Counted from the first letter of the stretch, positions 1 through 9,332 are shown. The stretch is DNA of 53,465 bases from Candidatus Melainabacteria bacterium (GCA_003258735.1 QHME01000004.1:1-53465), one strand, 5' to 3'. The notes: generated by a model not told the origin, from the letters alone. A program made the numbers and translations.

Positions 1-34
1 CACACAAATTTTCTATGCTTTCAGAATGACATAG
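1..34. repeat. Half copy of palindromic repeat family A
   Basis: The stretch matches the right arm of the full copy at 28668-28743, with about two mismatches over 34 bases (arm ends TTCAGAATGACATAG). The left arm would lie outside the window. Bases 49-74 then form a small hairpin (CCACC/GGTGG), and nothing else is seen before the topA stop. Confidence 0.6.
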
Positions 35-100
35 AACTATTTGCTTAATCGGTCCTCCCACCAAGGGTGGACATTTTGTTCTATTTGTTTGGCTTTAAGT

Positions 101-2422
101 TTAAAGTGTTTCGGTGTCTTGCACTGGTTCGGGGTCTTTTTTGAAATGACATTTCATATTTGAACAAGAAATTACTGTTCCTTTTTTAAGTACTTTTTTC
201 ACTAATAAACTGCCACATTCAGGACATTTTTCGCCTGTTGGTTCATTCCACAAGACAAAATCACATTCAGGATATTGATTGCAGCCAAAAAATACTGTTC
301 CACGTTTAGATTTGCGTTCAACAATTACTCCTTTGCCACATTTTGGGCAAGGTACACCTGTTGATTTTCGGTATGGTTTGCGGTGTTTACATTCAGGGTT
401 TGTGCATTCCATATATTTGCCGTAAGGACCTGTTTTGAATATCATGTCAGAACCGCACTTTTCGCATTTTTCTTCACAAACTTCTTGTTGCTGAGTAGGA
501 ATTGTTCCATCCTCGCTGTTTTCCATTTCTTGCATTACGTTGATTGACATTGCGGTTTTACAATCAGGATAACCTGAACAACCCAAGAATTGTGAGCCTG
601 TTTTGCTTGTTCTTAAGAGCATTGGTTTTCCACAATTTGGACATTTTATGTTTGTTTCAATATTAACTTTTTGCGCTGTTTTCATTACAGAATTAACTTC
701 ATCCATAAATGGTGTGTAGAAGTCTTGCAAAACTTTCACCCATACGGCTTGTTTTTCTGCAATTTTATCAAGTTTTTCTTCCATTCCTGCTGTAAATTTG
801 TAGTCCATAATGTCTGAAAACTGTGACACAAGCTGTTTTGAAACGGTTCTGCCTAACAATGTCGGACGAAGAGCCTTGTCTTTTTTCTCTACATATTTAC
901 GTGTTTGAATAACTGTGATAATTGTTGCGTATGTAGATGGACGACCAATGCCGTATTCTTCCAAAGCTTTAACCAAAGATGCTTCGTTGTATCTTGGAGG
1001 TGGTTGCGTAAAGTGTTGTTTTGGCAGGATTTTTTTGCAAACAACCTTGTCACCCTTTTCTAAATCAGGAATTTTTGCGTCTGATGCTTTTTCTTCATCA
1101 TCTTCAGAATCATTATACAAAGTTAAAAAACCGTCAAATGTAATTTTGCTTGTACCTGCTCGTAAAGTATAATCTCCTGATGAAATTTCAATTGTTTTAT
1201 TGGCAATTTCAGCTGGTGACATTTGAGAAGACATAAACTTTTCCCAAATTAATTTGTACAATTTATATTGGTCGTTGTCCAAATATTTTTTTATACTATC
1301 AGGGGTACGCTCAGGATATGAAGGACGAATCGCTTCGTGTGCATCTTGAACATTTTGTTTGCCTTTTGCGTAAATATTGGCTTTTTCAGGATAGTATTTT
1401 TCACCATAATTTTGCAAAATAAAATCATGTGCCATATTTTGAGCATCATCTGAAACCCTGACAGAGTCGGTTCTCATATAGGTAATCAAACCGACCGGAG
1501 TGCCATCAATCTCAATACCTTCGTATAATTTTTGAGCAACTTGCATGGTTTTAGAAACTCCAAAACCAAGTTTTGAAGATGCTGCACGCTGCATTGTAGA
1601 TGTGATAAATGGGGCGGTTGGTTTACGTTTGGTTGATTTTTTTGTTACCTTTGAAACTTCATATTGAGTATCGGGGTTTGTTAAGTAATCAACAACTTTT
1701 TGAGCCTCTTCTTTATTTTTCAAAGTTTTATCTACAGCTTTTCCTTTTATTTTTGATAATTCTGCATCAAATACTTTACCATCCTTGTCAAGATTTGCGT
1801 GAATTGACCAGTATTCTTGCGGAACGAAAGCTTCGATTTCATCTTCTCTTTCACAAATCATGCGTAGAGCTACAGATTGAACGCGACCTGCTGACAGGTT
1901 TCTGTTACCGATTTGTTTCCACAAAACAGGGCTCAATTTGAAACCTACAAGTTTGTCCAAAATTTGGCGAGTTTGTTGTGCTTGAACCATATCCATATCA
2001 ATGCTGCGAGGATTTTCTACAGAATGCTTAACGGCTTTGGGTGTAATTTCGTTAAATACGATTCTACATATTTTTTCATCAGGCACTTTCAAAACTTGAC
2101 GAACGTGCCAAGCAATAGCCTCTCCCTCACGGTCGGGGTCGGATGCAAGATATATTTTGTCAAACTTTTTGGCTAAATCGTTTAATTTTCGTACAACTTG
2201 CTGTTTCCCTGGGATAACTTCAAACTTTGGTTCAAAATTGTTATTTACATCAAATCCCAAATTTTGAGTTGCTGGGTCTTTTGTCGGCAAATTTCTTATG
2301 TGTCCGTAACTTGCCTCAATTTGAAAATCACTGCCTAAAATCTTTTTAATAGTTTTAGATTTCGCTGGTGATTCGACTATTACTAACGATTTTTCTTTAT
2401 TTTTGCTCTTCGTCTCTGCCAT
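101..2422 (-). CDS. topA: DNA topoisomerase I
   Basis: Type IA topoisomerase that relaxes negatively supercoiled DNA through a transient 5'-phosphotyrosine link. The 773-residue protein has an N-terminal Toprim domain (VESPAKSKTIKKILG near 16-30, metal-binding DPDRE at 95-99) and the active-site Tyr at 315 in ITYMRTDS. RPSTYATI at about 494-501 is another conserved block. Four C-terminal Cys4 zinc ribbons lie at about 594-621, 653-678, 692-720 and 733-758. The ATG lies 8 nt behind the dprA stop, and its AAGG ribosome site is inside the dprA 3' end, so the two are surely co-transcribed; dprA-topA is a common bacterial pairing. It ends the lptC-lptA-TPR-dprA-topA run. Confidence 0.97.
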   Translation of the reverse strand: MAETKSKNKEKSLVIVESPAKSKTIKKILGSDFQIEASYGHIRNLPTKDPATQNLGFDVNNNFEPKFEVIPGKQQVVRKLNDLAKKFDKIYLASDPDREGEAIAWHVRQVLKVPDEKICRIVFNEITPKAVKHSVENPRSIDMDMVQAQQTRQILDKLVGFKLSPVLWKQIGNRNLSAGRVQSVALRMICEREDEIEAFVPQEYWSIHANLDKDGKVFDAELSKIKGKAVDKTLKNKEEAQKVVDYLTNPDTQYEVSKVTKKSTKRKPTAPFITSTMQRAASSKLGFGVSKTMQVAQKLYEGIEIDGTPVGLITYMRTDSVRVSDDAQNMAHDFILQNYGEKYYPEKANIYAKGKQNVQDAHEAIRPSYPERTPDSIKKYLDNDQYKLYKLIWEKFMSSQMSPAEIANKTIEISSGDYTLRAGTSKITFDGFLTLYNDSEDDEEKASDAKIPDLEKGDKVVCKKILPKQHFTQPPPRYNEASLVKALEEYGIGRPSTYATIITVIQTRKYVEKKDKALRPTLLGRTVSKQLVSQFSDIMDYKFTAGMEEKLDKIAEKQAVWVKVLQDFYTPFMDEVNSVMKTAQKVNIETNIKCPNCGKPMLLRTSKTGSQFLGCSGYPDCKTAMSINVMQEMENSEDGTIPTQQQEVCEEKCEKCGSDMIFKTGPYGKYMECTNPECKHRKPYRKSTGVPCPKCGKGVIVERKSKRGTVFFGCNQYPECDFVLWNEPTGEKCPECGSLLVKKVLKKGTVISCSNMKCHFKKDPEPVQDTETL

Positions 2423-2430
2423 TATATTTT

Positions 2431-3519
2431 CTATACCTTTTTGTATCTATCCCCACTACATTGTTTTATTATGCCTTTAAGCTCCATTGTTGTCAAGTTC
2501 ATCAATAAATCATCCAAATTCATCCCTGTCAAACTCAAAAGCTCATCCACACCTTTTTCTTCTATTTCTAAGTTATTAAAAATCTTCTCTTCTTCGTCTG
2601 TCAACATTGGCAATGTTAATTGGTCGCCTTTTGTTTCAGTTTTTACTTCCCAATTAAGGGCATTTAAAATATCTTCTGTTTCAGTTACTAGAGTTGCACC
2701 GTTTTTAAGAAGTTTATAAATTCCTTGTGTGTTCGGATTAGAAATCAATCCGGGAATACACATCAGTTCTCTACCTTGTTCTAATGTGAGATTTGCGGTA
2801 ATCAATGCGCCACTTTTTAATGATGCCTCAGCGACTAATGTTCCGTAAGACAAGCCTGAAACTATTCTGTTTCGCTGTGGAAATCTGAATTTTATTGGTT
2901 CAAATGTTGGATAGTATTCAGATAAAACTGCACCATAACCATTTTCAATATTTTGATAAAGTGTTTTGTTACTTGCAGGATAAGTAAAATCAAAACCGCT
3001 TGCTATGACGCCGATTGTTTTCAAATTGTTTTCAATAGCTGTGGTATGCGCAACTGTATCTACACCTGATGCTAATCCTGAAACTATACAAATATCAGTA
3101 TTTGCAAGTCCTGAAAGTATTTTTCTCAAATCGTCTCTTCCATGCAAACTTGCCTTGCGCGAACCTACAACAGCAAGGGTCTTATCCATATTACATTCAA
3201 AGAGTTTGCCTTTATAATATAAAACAGCAGGCGGATTAGAAATTTGGCGCAACATTTTTGGATAATTGTCATCTGCAAGAGTTAAAAAATTTATCCCTCG
3301 AGTTTCAACCTCAGCGAAAGTTCTATCAATATCGACCTTATCTCGATAGCGTAAAAAAGTTTCAACTCTTCTAACACTCAAACCATCAATTTGTTTGAGT
3401 TCGTATAGCGAAGCATTGAAAGCTTTTTCAATATCTCCAAAGTAACCGTATAGTCTTTGAATAAAAGGGCTATCAATTTGTTCTATCGAAGAAAACGCAA
3501 TCCAAAATTTATCCTTCAT
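2431..3519 (-). CDS. dprA: DNA processing protein DprA
   Basis: DprA/Smf loads RecA on incoming single-stranded DNA during natural transformation. The 362-residue protein has an N-terminal helical, HhH-like part, then the Rossmann-type core. Recognisable blocks are AVVGSRKASLHGRD, the phosphate-binding IVSGLASGVD, the FPQRNRIVSGLS block and ALITANLTLEQGRELMCIPG. A short C-terminal winged-helix-like domain follows (LTDEEEKIFNNLEIEEKGVDE onward). It lies 18 nt downstream of the TPR gene and 8 nt upstream of topA. With the prepilin-like genes elsewhere in the window it is compatible with competence, but no comEC or comEA is present here. Confidence 0.95.
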   Translation of the reverse strand: MKDKFWIAFSSIEQIDSPFIQRLYGYFGDIEKAFNASLYELKQIDGLSVRRVETFLRYRDKVDIDRTFAEVETRGINFLTLADDNYPKMLRQISNPPAVLYYKGKLFECNMDKTLAVVGSRKASLHGRDDLRKILSGLANTDICIVSGLASGVDTVAHTTAIENNLKTIGVIASGFDFTYPASNKTLYQNIENGYGAVLSEYYPTFEPIKFRFPQRNRIVSGLSYGTLVAEASLKSGALITANLTLEQGRELMCIPGLISNPNTQGIYKLLKNGATLVTETEDILNALNWEVKTETKGDQLTLPMLTDEEEKIFNNLEIEEKGVDELLSLTGMNLDDLLMNLTTMELKGIIKQCSGDRYKKV

Positions 3520-3537
3520 CTAAAATTGTTGTCCTTC

Positions 3538-4311
3538 TTAATTGTTAGCCTTTTGTTTTATGTTTTCAACAAGTTTTGCTGTGCTATTTTTTTCTTCTTC
3601 TGAGATATCAAGGTTCATATAGTCTTCCAAATACTCAATTGCATCAGCATAATCGCCACGTGCCAAGAATAAAATTGCAACTTTCTTATATGCAGGTGCA
3701 AACTTATTATTTGTTGCTATGGCTTTCAAAAAGTTAGAAATAGCTTTGTCTATTTCGTCATTGGCTTGGTAAGCTTCTGCCAAATAGTAATAAATCAATT
3801 CATTATCTTGTTTAAATTCTAAAACATTTTCCAAATTTTCAATCGCTGAATCATAATTGCCAAATTCAAAATAAATTTTGGCTAAATCATAATACGCATC
3901 ATAGTTATCAGGTTGTTTTTCCAAGACATAAACAAGTTCATCAATCGCCAAATCTTGTTTGGCATCTTCCATATAAAATCTTGCAAGATAATGTCTGAAA
4001 ATAATATCATCAGGTAGCATATCAATTGCGTAAGATAAAATATTTATACCTTCTCCGAGTCGTCTTTGTTTATAATACAAATCAACAAGATTGATGTAGC
4101 ATTGCGGAATTTGCGGATTCAATTCAATACATTTTAAATAATTTTTTTCAGATTTTTCATCATCACCAATATTTGCATAGCATAATCCCAAGTTGTTATA
4201 AATTTCGGCATTTTCAGGTTCAACCTCAATAATCGAAGTGAATGAATCAATCGCTCCATTCCAATCTTTTTTCTTAAAACACTCTAATGCCTTATCTAAT
4301 TTTTCTTTCAT
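3538..4311 (-). CDS. TPR-repeat protein
   Basis: The 257-residue protein is almost entirely tetratricopeptide repeats, about seven 34-residue helix pairs (for example AEIYNNLGLCYANIGDDEKS and YDAYYDLAKIYFEFGNYDSA). It has no signal peptide or membrane segment, so it is a cytoplasmic scaffold or adaptor. It starts 4 nt after the lptA-like stop and ends 18 nt before dprA, so it belongs to the operon. The partner cannot be read from the sequence. Confidence 0.85.
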   Translation of the reverse strand: MKEKLDKALECFKKKDWNGAIDSFTSIIEVEPENAEIYNNLGLCYANIGDDEKSEKNYLKCIELNPQIPQCYINLVDLYYKQRRLGEGINILSYAIDMLPDDIIFRHYLARFYMEDAKQDLAIDELVYVLEKQPDNYDAYYDLAKIYFEFGNYDSAIENLENVLEFKQDNELIYYYLAEAYQANDEIDKAISNFLKAIATNNKFAPAYKKVAILFLARGDYADAIEYLEDYMNLDISEEEKNSTAKLVENIKQKANN

Positions 4312-4315
4312 AGTA

Positions 4316-5308
4316 TTATAATCCTAAAGTTACGTTATCATCACTGCCTGAACCGATATTTTTGATTACGGTTCTTGTGTTGCCTTGAGCATCAAAAGTT
4401 TTTGGTTTCATAGTCATTTTTATTTTGTCGGCATAAATTGTTCTAACTCCTTGAGTAATACTTGAACGACCTGTGAAGTATGCCTCATTTGGTTTTGATG
4501 ATCCTGGAGTTGGATACAAAGTTACCTTTGGTCCGACTGCATAATAATCTTGATACCAAATTCTTACATTACCGCTTGCATTGAATATTGAGCGTTTTTG
4601 GTTATATTCTTGGTAGCTTGATTTTAATGTTAATTTTGAACCATCATCCATAATTGCATTGGATGTAGTGTTACCGTAAGCTGTTAAGTTGCCTGTTGTT
4701 GCGTCATATACAAATCTGTCAGCATAAGATTCGTTATTTTCTTGTTTAACTTTAGCATTGCCAGTCAAGACAAGTTTTTTCAAATCTCCGCTTTTATCAG
4801 TTGTGATTTGTGCTGAATTTGAAAAAGTTTCAATTTCTTTATATTTCATTGTAACAGTACCAACTGCAGTCATAACACCTGTTTTGGTATCATATTCTTG
4901 AGTGTTTGCGTTAATTACAACGATTGGTGTTTTACCTTCAAAAACAACAGATTGAGTGTCGCCTTCTGCTCTGATGATTTTTGTAATCAATGAAACTTTC
5001 AATATATTTGCTTTAACTTCTCTTTTTTTGTTTTTCTTAACTTCAAAAGCATAAGGTTTGTCATAAAAAGTAGCTGTATCTAATTTTTGGTCTTTAGTAA
5101 CATTTACGTCAGCACTGTCGCCTACAACCTTCAAATCATCAACCGTAACTTTTACATTTCCGTTGAATTTAATTTTATTATCTGCCTCATTGAAAGACTG
5201 ATTTTTTGATTCAATAATCAAGTCTGATGCTTGTACAGCAAGTCCTGTCAACACCAAAATCGATAAAAATGTCGTTAAAAATCTCTTCATACTACTTTTT
5301 ATCCTCAT
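4316..5308 (-). CDS. lptA: LptA/OstA-like LPS transport protein
   Basis: LptA forms the periplasmic beta-jellyroll bridge that carries lipopolysaccharide to the outer membrane. The N terminus is a signal peptide (MKRFLTTFLSILVLTGLAVQA-type, cleavage near VQA/SD). The rest is repetitive beta-strand sequence typical of OstA_N domains (FNGNVKVTVDDLKVVGDSA, VMTAVGTVTMKYKEIETFSN, NASGNVRIWYQDYYAVGPKV). At 330 residues it is nearly twice E. coli LptA, fitting two or more OstA repeats. Its start overlaps the lptC 3' end by 17 nt; an alternative ATG at 5290 begins exactly at the signal peptide. The gene symbol is by family resemblance. Confidence 0.8.
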   Translation of the reverse strand: MRIKSSMKRFLTTFLSILVLTGLAVQASDLIIESKNQSFNEADNKIKFNGNVKVTVDDLKVVGDSADVNVTKDQKLDTATFYDKPYAFEVKKNKKREVKANILKVSLITKIIRAEGDTQSVVFEGKTPIVVINANTQEYDTKTGVMTAVGTVTMKYKEIETFSNSAQITTDKSGDLKKLVLTGNAKVKQENNESYADRFVYDATTGNLTAYGNTTSNAIMDDGSKLTLKSSYQEYNQKRSIFNASGNVRIWYQDYYAVGPKVTLYPTPGSSKPNEAYFTGRSSITQGVRTIYADKIKMTMKPKTFDAQGNTRTVIKNIGSGSDDNVTLGL

Positions 5309-5873
5309 ATACCTTTGATACAGTGTTCCCTACAATTTTGAAACTGTCATACGTTGGACTGATGATAATTTTGTCCGCAGTTGATAACAATTCTTTTCCT
5401 TTTTGAACTTTAATATGCCCCTCTGCCACAATTGGTGTGTGCGAATTTGTCCAATGCAAATTATCAGCATTCAAGGTAATACCGTCTTTTAGCACAATAA
5501 ATGTGTCTTTGTATAAAGTTATATCACCCTTTTTTGAGTTATAAGTACCTTTTGAAGACTCAAAACTCATAGAAACTTCGTTATCTTTATAAAAATTACC
5601 TGTAACTTTGTCTAATTGGGCAACCCCTTTTTCGCTGTCCCATTGACCTGTTTCACCATATATTTCCCAGTATTTTTGTTCATCTTTGGTTTCGGTAAGG
5701 ATTATGCCATGAACTATTGCTTCTTGCTCATCTCCTTTAGCGGAAGCCTGTTTTCGGTTAAAATCATGCGTAATCATACTGGCTGTGATGAAAGCCCACG
5801 CCAAAATTCCTACGAAAGTCAATATAATCAGGCCATATAGCCTTTTCTTTTTCGGTAAATCTTTCCAGTTCAT
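5292..5873 (-). CDS. lptC: LptC-like LPS export protein
   Basis: LptC is the bitopic inner-membrane protein that passes LPS from LptBFG to LptA. The 193-residue protein has a basic N terminus, one transmembrane helix at about 12-33 (LYGLIILTFVGILAWAFITA), then a periplasmic beta-rich domain (WEIYGETGQWDSEKGVAQLD, LNADNLHWTNSHTPIVAEGH), matching LptC in length and layout. It is the first gene of the lptC-lptA-TPR-dprA-topA run. A TGC-TAAAAT extended -10 box ends 7 nt before the ATG and no Shine-Dalgarno is present, so the mRNA may be leaderless. Confidence 0.82.
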   Translation of the reverse strand: MNWKDLPKKKRLYGLIILTFVGILAWAFITASMITHDFNRKQASAKGDEQEAIVHGIILTETKDEQKYWEIYGETGQWDSEKGVAQLDKVTGNFYKDNEVSMSFESSKGTYNSKKGDITLYKDTFIVLKDGITLNADNLHWTNSHTPIVAEGHIKVQKGKELLSTADKIIISPTYDSFKIVGNTVSKVYEDKK

Positions 5874-5880
5874 ACTACAG

Positions 5881-5889
5881 ATTTTAGCA
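5881..5889 (-). promoter_or_regulatory. Extended -10 box of the lptC operon
   Basis: Reads TGC-TAAAAT on the minus strand, 7 nt before the lptC ATG. No clear -35 is seen. The spacing predicts transcription starting at or next to the start codon. Confidence 0.5.
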
Positions 5890-5944
5890 CAAAATAAATA
5901 AAAAAGTGAATGTGTTTGTTAAATGTGAGTGAACTAATGTAAGA

Positions 5945-5974
5945 TGTCAGGCTGAATAAAAAAGGCTCTCTAGC
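5945..5974. repeat. Degenerate fragment, repeat family B
   Basis: Resembles the left arm of the copy at 35544-35692 (TGTCAnGCTGAA ... CTCTCTA) with many mismatches. A further TCATTCTGAA motif at about 5994-6003 recalls family A. The 5874-6128 divergent intergenic region shows nothing else clear. Confidence 0.3.
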
Positions 5975-6128
5975 AAAACAGATAATATTATATCATTCTG
6001 AAGTAGTCTTGCCTTCCGAACTTCCATCTTTTATCCTCAATAATTCACATCCCTTTACAATAGACTTTAAAAAATAATATGTTCAAGTTATACTTAAACG
6101 GTTGACAAAATAACGAAAGAGGAAAAAG

Positions 6129-7502
6129 ATGTACAACGTAGCAATTATAGGCGCAGGTCCAGCCGGAATTTTTGCGGCATTGGAAATTATGAAACTTAAA
6201 CCGGATTGGAAAATTGTTCTAATTGAAAAAGGACAACGTATTGAAAAGAGAAAATGTCCGATTAGAGAGGGTTCTCCAAAATGTGTAAACTGCAAACGTT
6301 GCGGATTGTTATGCGGATGGGGCGGAGCCGGAGCTTTTTCAGATGGTAAATTGACTCTAACTCCTGACGTTGGCGGACACCTCGTTGATTATATGACAAG
6401 AAAACAAGCTGAAGACTTGATTGATTATGCAGACCAATTATACTTAAAATACGGAGCTACAGAAGAAGTTTTTGGAACAGATACAAAAGTTTTTGACGAA
6501 ATTGAGCACCAAGCAGTTCTAGCAGAATTGAAATTGGTATATTCTCCGGTAAGACATCTTGGTACGGAAAGAAGTCTTGATGTATTAAAAAATATGCAAG
6601 ATTATCTTGATGACAGAATTACTATTTTGAATAACGTTTCAGCTGAATCATTAATTGTTGAATGTGAACAAGTAAAAGGTATCAAACTTGATAATGGTGA
6701 AGTTATTTCTGCTGAGTATACAATCATAGCTCCAGGTAGAGAAGGTGCGGATTGGTTGACTCAAGAATTTGCAAAACACAAAATCGGTATGGTAAATAAT
6801 GCTGTTGATGTTGGTGTAAGGGTTGAACTTCCTGCTCCTGTATTTGAACCGTTGACATCTAAATTATATGAATCTAAATTGATTTATCATTCACCAACAT
6901 TTGGTGATGAGGTTAGAACATTCTGTATGAATCCAAATGGTGAAGTTGTTCAGGAAAATTACAGCGGAATTGCAACTGTAAACGGTCACAGTTATGCAAA
7001 TTATAAAACTCCAAACACAAACTTTGCATTACTTGTTAGTGAAAAATTTACAGAACCGTTCAAAGAACCTATTCAATATGGTCAACATATTGCAAGACTT
7101 GCTAATATGTTAGGGGGCGGAATCTTAGTCCAAAGATTTGGTGATTTGCTTGACGGCAGACGTTCAACTCCGGAAAGAATAAAATCAAGCGTAATTACAC
7201 CGACACTTGCGTGTGCAACTCCAGGTGACTTGAGTCTTGTTATTCCATACAGACAAATGACAAGTATTATCGAAATGTTGCAAGCATTAGATAAAATTGC
7301 TCCTGGTACAGCATCAAGATACACTCTTCTTTACGGTATTGAAGTTAAATTCTATTCTGCAAGAGTAAAATTGACAAATGAATTGGAAACCGAAGGTGTT
7401 AAAAACTTATTTACAATTGGTGACGGTGCAGGTGTAACAAGAGGTTTGTTGCAAGCATCAGCATCAGGCGTTTACGTTGCAAGAACAATTTGCGAAAGAT
7501 AA
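6129..7502 (+). CDS. FAD-dependent dehydrogenase, COG2509 type
   Basis: The N-terminal Rossmann motif VAIIGAGPAGIFAALE (about 4-19) binds FAD. A Cys-rich block follows: CPIREGSPKCVNCKRCGLLC, then GWGGAGAFSDGKL. The C-terminal block LFTIGDGAGVTRGLLQASASG closes the FAD site. The layout matches the uncharacterised FAD-dependent dehydrogenases of COG2509. The 457-residue length is normal. The substrate is unknown, and the clustered cysteines could be redox-active or hold a metal. It has a good ribosome site (AAAGAGG) and is followed by a terminator at 7531-7568, so it is a single-gene transcript. It is soluble, with no membrane segment. Confidence 0.85.
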   Translation: MYNVAIIGAGPAGIFAALEIMKLKPDWKIVLIEKGQRIEKRKCPIREGSPKCVNCKRCGLLCGWGGAGAFSDGKLTLTPDVGGHLVDYMTRKQAEDLIDYADQLYLKYGATEEVFGTDTKVFDEIEHQAVLAELKLVYSPVRHLGTERSLDVLKNMQDYLDDRITILNNVSAESLIVECEQVKGIKLDNGEVISAEYTIIAPGREGADWLTQEFAKHKIGMVNNAVDVGVRVELPAPVFEPLTSKLYESKLIYHSPTFGDEVRTFCMNPNGEVVQENYSGIATVNGHSYANYKTPNTNFALLVSEKFTEPFKEPIQYGQHIARLANMLGGGILVQRFGDLLDGRRSTPERIKSSVITPTLACATPGDLSLVIPYRQMTSIIEMLQALDKIAPGTASRYTLLYGIEVKFYSARVKLTNELETEGVKNLFTIGDGAGVTRGLLQASASGVYVARTICER

Positions 7503-7530
7503 TAAATAACATAAATTTCAACAATCTTAA

Positions 7531-7568
7531 AACACTCCAACAAGTTTGCTTGGGGTGTTTTTATTTAC
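7531..7568 (+). terminator. Rho-independent terminator
   Basis: Stem AACACtCC/GGgGTGTT with an inner CAAG/CTTG pair, followed by TTTTTATTT, about 30 nt behind the flavoprotein stop. Confidence 0.75.
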
Positions 7569-7615
7569 AGAAAATATAAATCTTGTTATAATTAAAAACA
7601 AGAGGAAGTTAAGGC

Positions 7616-8407
7616 GTGTTTTTTCAATATTTTAAGAAAAATATTTTAACGAATAAATTAGGTTTTACATTAGCTGAAGGTGCTACGTACGTAGGTTTAT
7701 CACCAATCAAAGCGAGATTTGGTTTTACTCTTGCAGAGGTTCTAGTTACACTTGGTGTAATTGGCGTTATTGCAGCGATGACAATTCCTGGTTTGATGTC
7801 TAATTACAGAAAACGACAGCTTCAGACTCAAATAAAAGCGGATGTTTCAATTATTCAACAAGCTGTAAGATTTGCTGAATATGAAGATACATCTTATGAT
7901 ATGGCAATTCAAGATGGAAGTACCGCAAGTACAAAAGAATGGTTTGATTCATTTTTAGGAAAACATTTGAAAGTAGAACAACTATGTATTGATAAACCAG
8001 GTTGTTGGCACAAAAGGGGAATCGTAAAATCTCTGGCCGGAGATGCTCCAAAGTATGAAAATGATAATGGTATTGGCGGAAACATTGTCACTTTCAAAAT
8101 CGCAAATGGTTCAATGTTTAATGTTGATGGAAATACTGCAGAAGATATGGCATCATTTGGTATTGATACCACATCTGATGGTTTAACTTTTTACTTTGAT
8201 GCAAATGGCAATAGAGGTCCAAACCGTGTCGGTGTAGATATTTATATTATGGTCTGGTCGTCACAAGGTTTAGTTCCGGCAGGTTATAATAGGACAAAAG
8301 CCCAAGTGGAGCAAAATTGTCTCAGAGGTAATGGTTATTTTTGTTTACAATATGTTGCAACTCACGGATGGGAAATCTCTGATACGGTTTGGCGTAAAAA
8401 ATTCTAA
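7616..8407 (+). CDS. Type IV prepilin-like protein 1
   Basis: The class III (prepilin) leader is G36/FTLAEVLVTLG with Glu at +5 (E41), followed by a hydrophobic helix to about residue 58 and the MTIPGL...NYRKRQ basic boundary typical of pseudopilins. The globular part keeps D-x-NG-...-PN-x2-G-x-D (about 202-214) and a C-terminal Cys pair (NC...GNGYFC). An additional motif GFTLAEG occurs upstream in the leader (G16-G22), exactly 14 residues before G36, as in the other two prepilins. Cleavage at 16 or 36 would give different mature proteins. GTG start with AGAGG 10 nt upstream; TGTTATAAT lies at about 7582. Its stop overlaps that of the converging gene. Confidence 0.85.
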   Translation: MFFQYFKKNILTNKLGFTLAEGATYVGLSPIKARFGFTLAEVLVTLGVIGVIAAMTIPGLMSNYRKRQLQTQIKADVSIIQQAVRFAEYEDTSYDMAIQDGSTASTKEWFDSFLGKHLKVEQLCIDKPGCWHKRGIVKSLAGDAPKYENDNGIGGNIVTFKIANGSMFNVDGNTAEDMASFGIDTTSDGLTFYFDANGNRGPNRVGVDIYIMVWSSQGLVPAGYNRTKAQVEQNCLRGNGYFCLQYVATHGWEISDTVWRKKF

Positions 8408-8736
8408 TTCTTTGATTCGCCTGCGTTTGTTCTGTTGAAACAATTTCCAAACTGACAATTAGCATCATAAGGCTGAGTGTCTTGTTGTTGAATTGGTTCC
8501 ATATTTATATTTTCAGGCACCTGTGGTTGTCCAAGTTGAGAACGGCTTTCCATTGTGTTTTGTGGTTTTATAAGTTTGTCCAAATTATTTGGTAAAACTT
8601 TATCTTGAATATGTGTATTTATCCCTGAACCGATATCAGCTTTGCAGGCATCTAGTTCAGAAATCGGACATCCTGCAAATGCACAGCCCAAAAGCCCAAA
8701 TAAAAATAACACACTAAAAATTATAATCTTTTTCAT
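8404..8736 (-). CDS. Small exported protein or lipoprotein, unknown
   Basis: I do not recognise a family. The 110-residue product starts with a clear signal sequence (KKIIIFSVLFLFGLLGCAFA). LLGC could be a lipobox at Cys18, or signal peptidase I could cut after AFA. The mature part is hydrophilic, Gln/Pro/Asn-rich and carries Cys residues (GCPISELDAC, CQFGNC) that could form disulfides. Ribosome site AAAGGA. It shares stop-codon bases with prepilin 1 on the other strand, an extremely tight tail-to-tail arrangement. Confidence 0.7.
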   Translation of the reverse strand: MKKIIIFSVLFLFGLLGCAFAGCPISELDACKADIGSGINTHIQDKVLPNNLDKLIKPQNTMESRSQLGQPQVPENINMEPIQQQDTQPYDANCQFGNCFNRTNAGESKN

Positions 8737-8837
8737 AATTTATCCTTTTTGTAAATTTGACTACATGACTAATTTACAAGATGAAAAGAGTATTTTCATT
8801 GGACAAAAGTGTAATTTTTTATGAAAAAAATAGTCTG

Positions 8838-9251
8838 TTATTTGATTTTCTTTTCAGTATCGCTTAGAACTTTTTTAAACGGAATAATCGGTTCCATCTT
8901 GTAACCACACGTATCAGACAATGCTCCTCCCATTGAAAAAAGTTCTTCTTGCGGATACCTTCTGCAAATTCCGGGACGCCAAAAATGAATTTTGCATTTT
9001 TTTGTTTCTGGGTCAAGATTTGTACATTCAAAAATCAAACCTAAATCATCTTTACCAATGATTTTCAAACCAGAATAAAATTTGTGCAAATATTGAAGTC
9101 GTTCAAATTCTTTTTCATCTTTCAACACATGTTTGAAATGCTTGACATAAATATGGGTGCAACATTGACCGCATCCTTTACATTTGCCTGTGCGGTAATA
9201 ATATTTTTTTAGAATTTTTGATAATATAAATTTTCTGATTTCTTCCCACAT
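8838..9251 (-). CDS. YkgJ-family cysteine-cluster protein
   Basis: A small protein (about 137 residues) with the metal-chelating pattern of the YkgJ/CxxCxxCC family: CKGCGQCC near the N terminus, then CTNLDPETKKCKIHFWRP and GICRRYP. Family members are thought to bind zinc or an iron-sulfur unit; the function is unknown. The ATG at 9251 is preferred. A TTG at 9269 would add six residues (YYHEI). No Shine-Dalgarno is visible before either. It is soluble. Confidence 0.8.
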   Translation of the reverse strand: MWEEIRKFILSKILKKYYYRTGKCKGCGQCCTHIYVKHFKHVLKDEKEFERLQYLHKFYSGLKIIGKDDLGLIFECTNLDPETKKCKIHFWRPGICRRYPQEELFSMGGALSDTCGYKMEPIIPFKKVLSDTEKKIK

Positions 9252-9332
9252 AATTTCATGATAGTACAACTTGTAATAATATTTGTTAAGTTTTGTAAAT
9301 GTTTATGATGAAAAACGCAAAACAAAATCTTT

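Noticed and set aside
6103..6108. TTGACA as -35 box for the flavoprotein gene
   Set aside because: It lies only 26 nt before the ATG and within reach of the ribosome site, leaving no room for a -10 box and leader.
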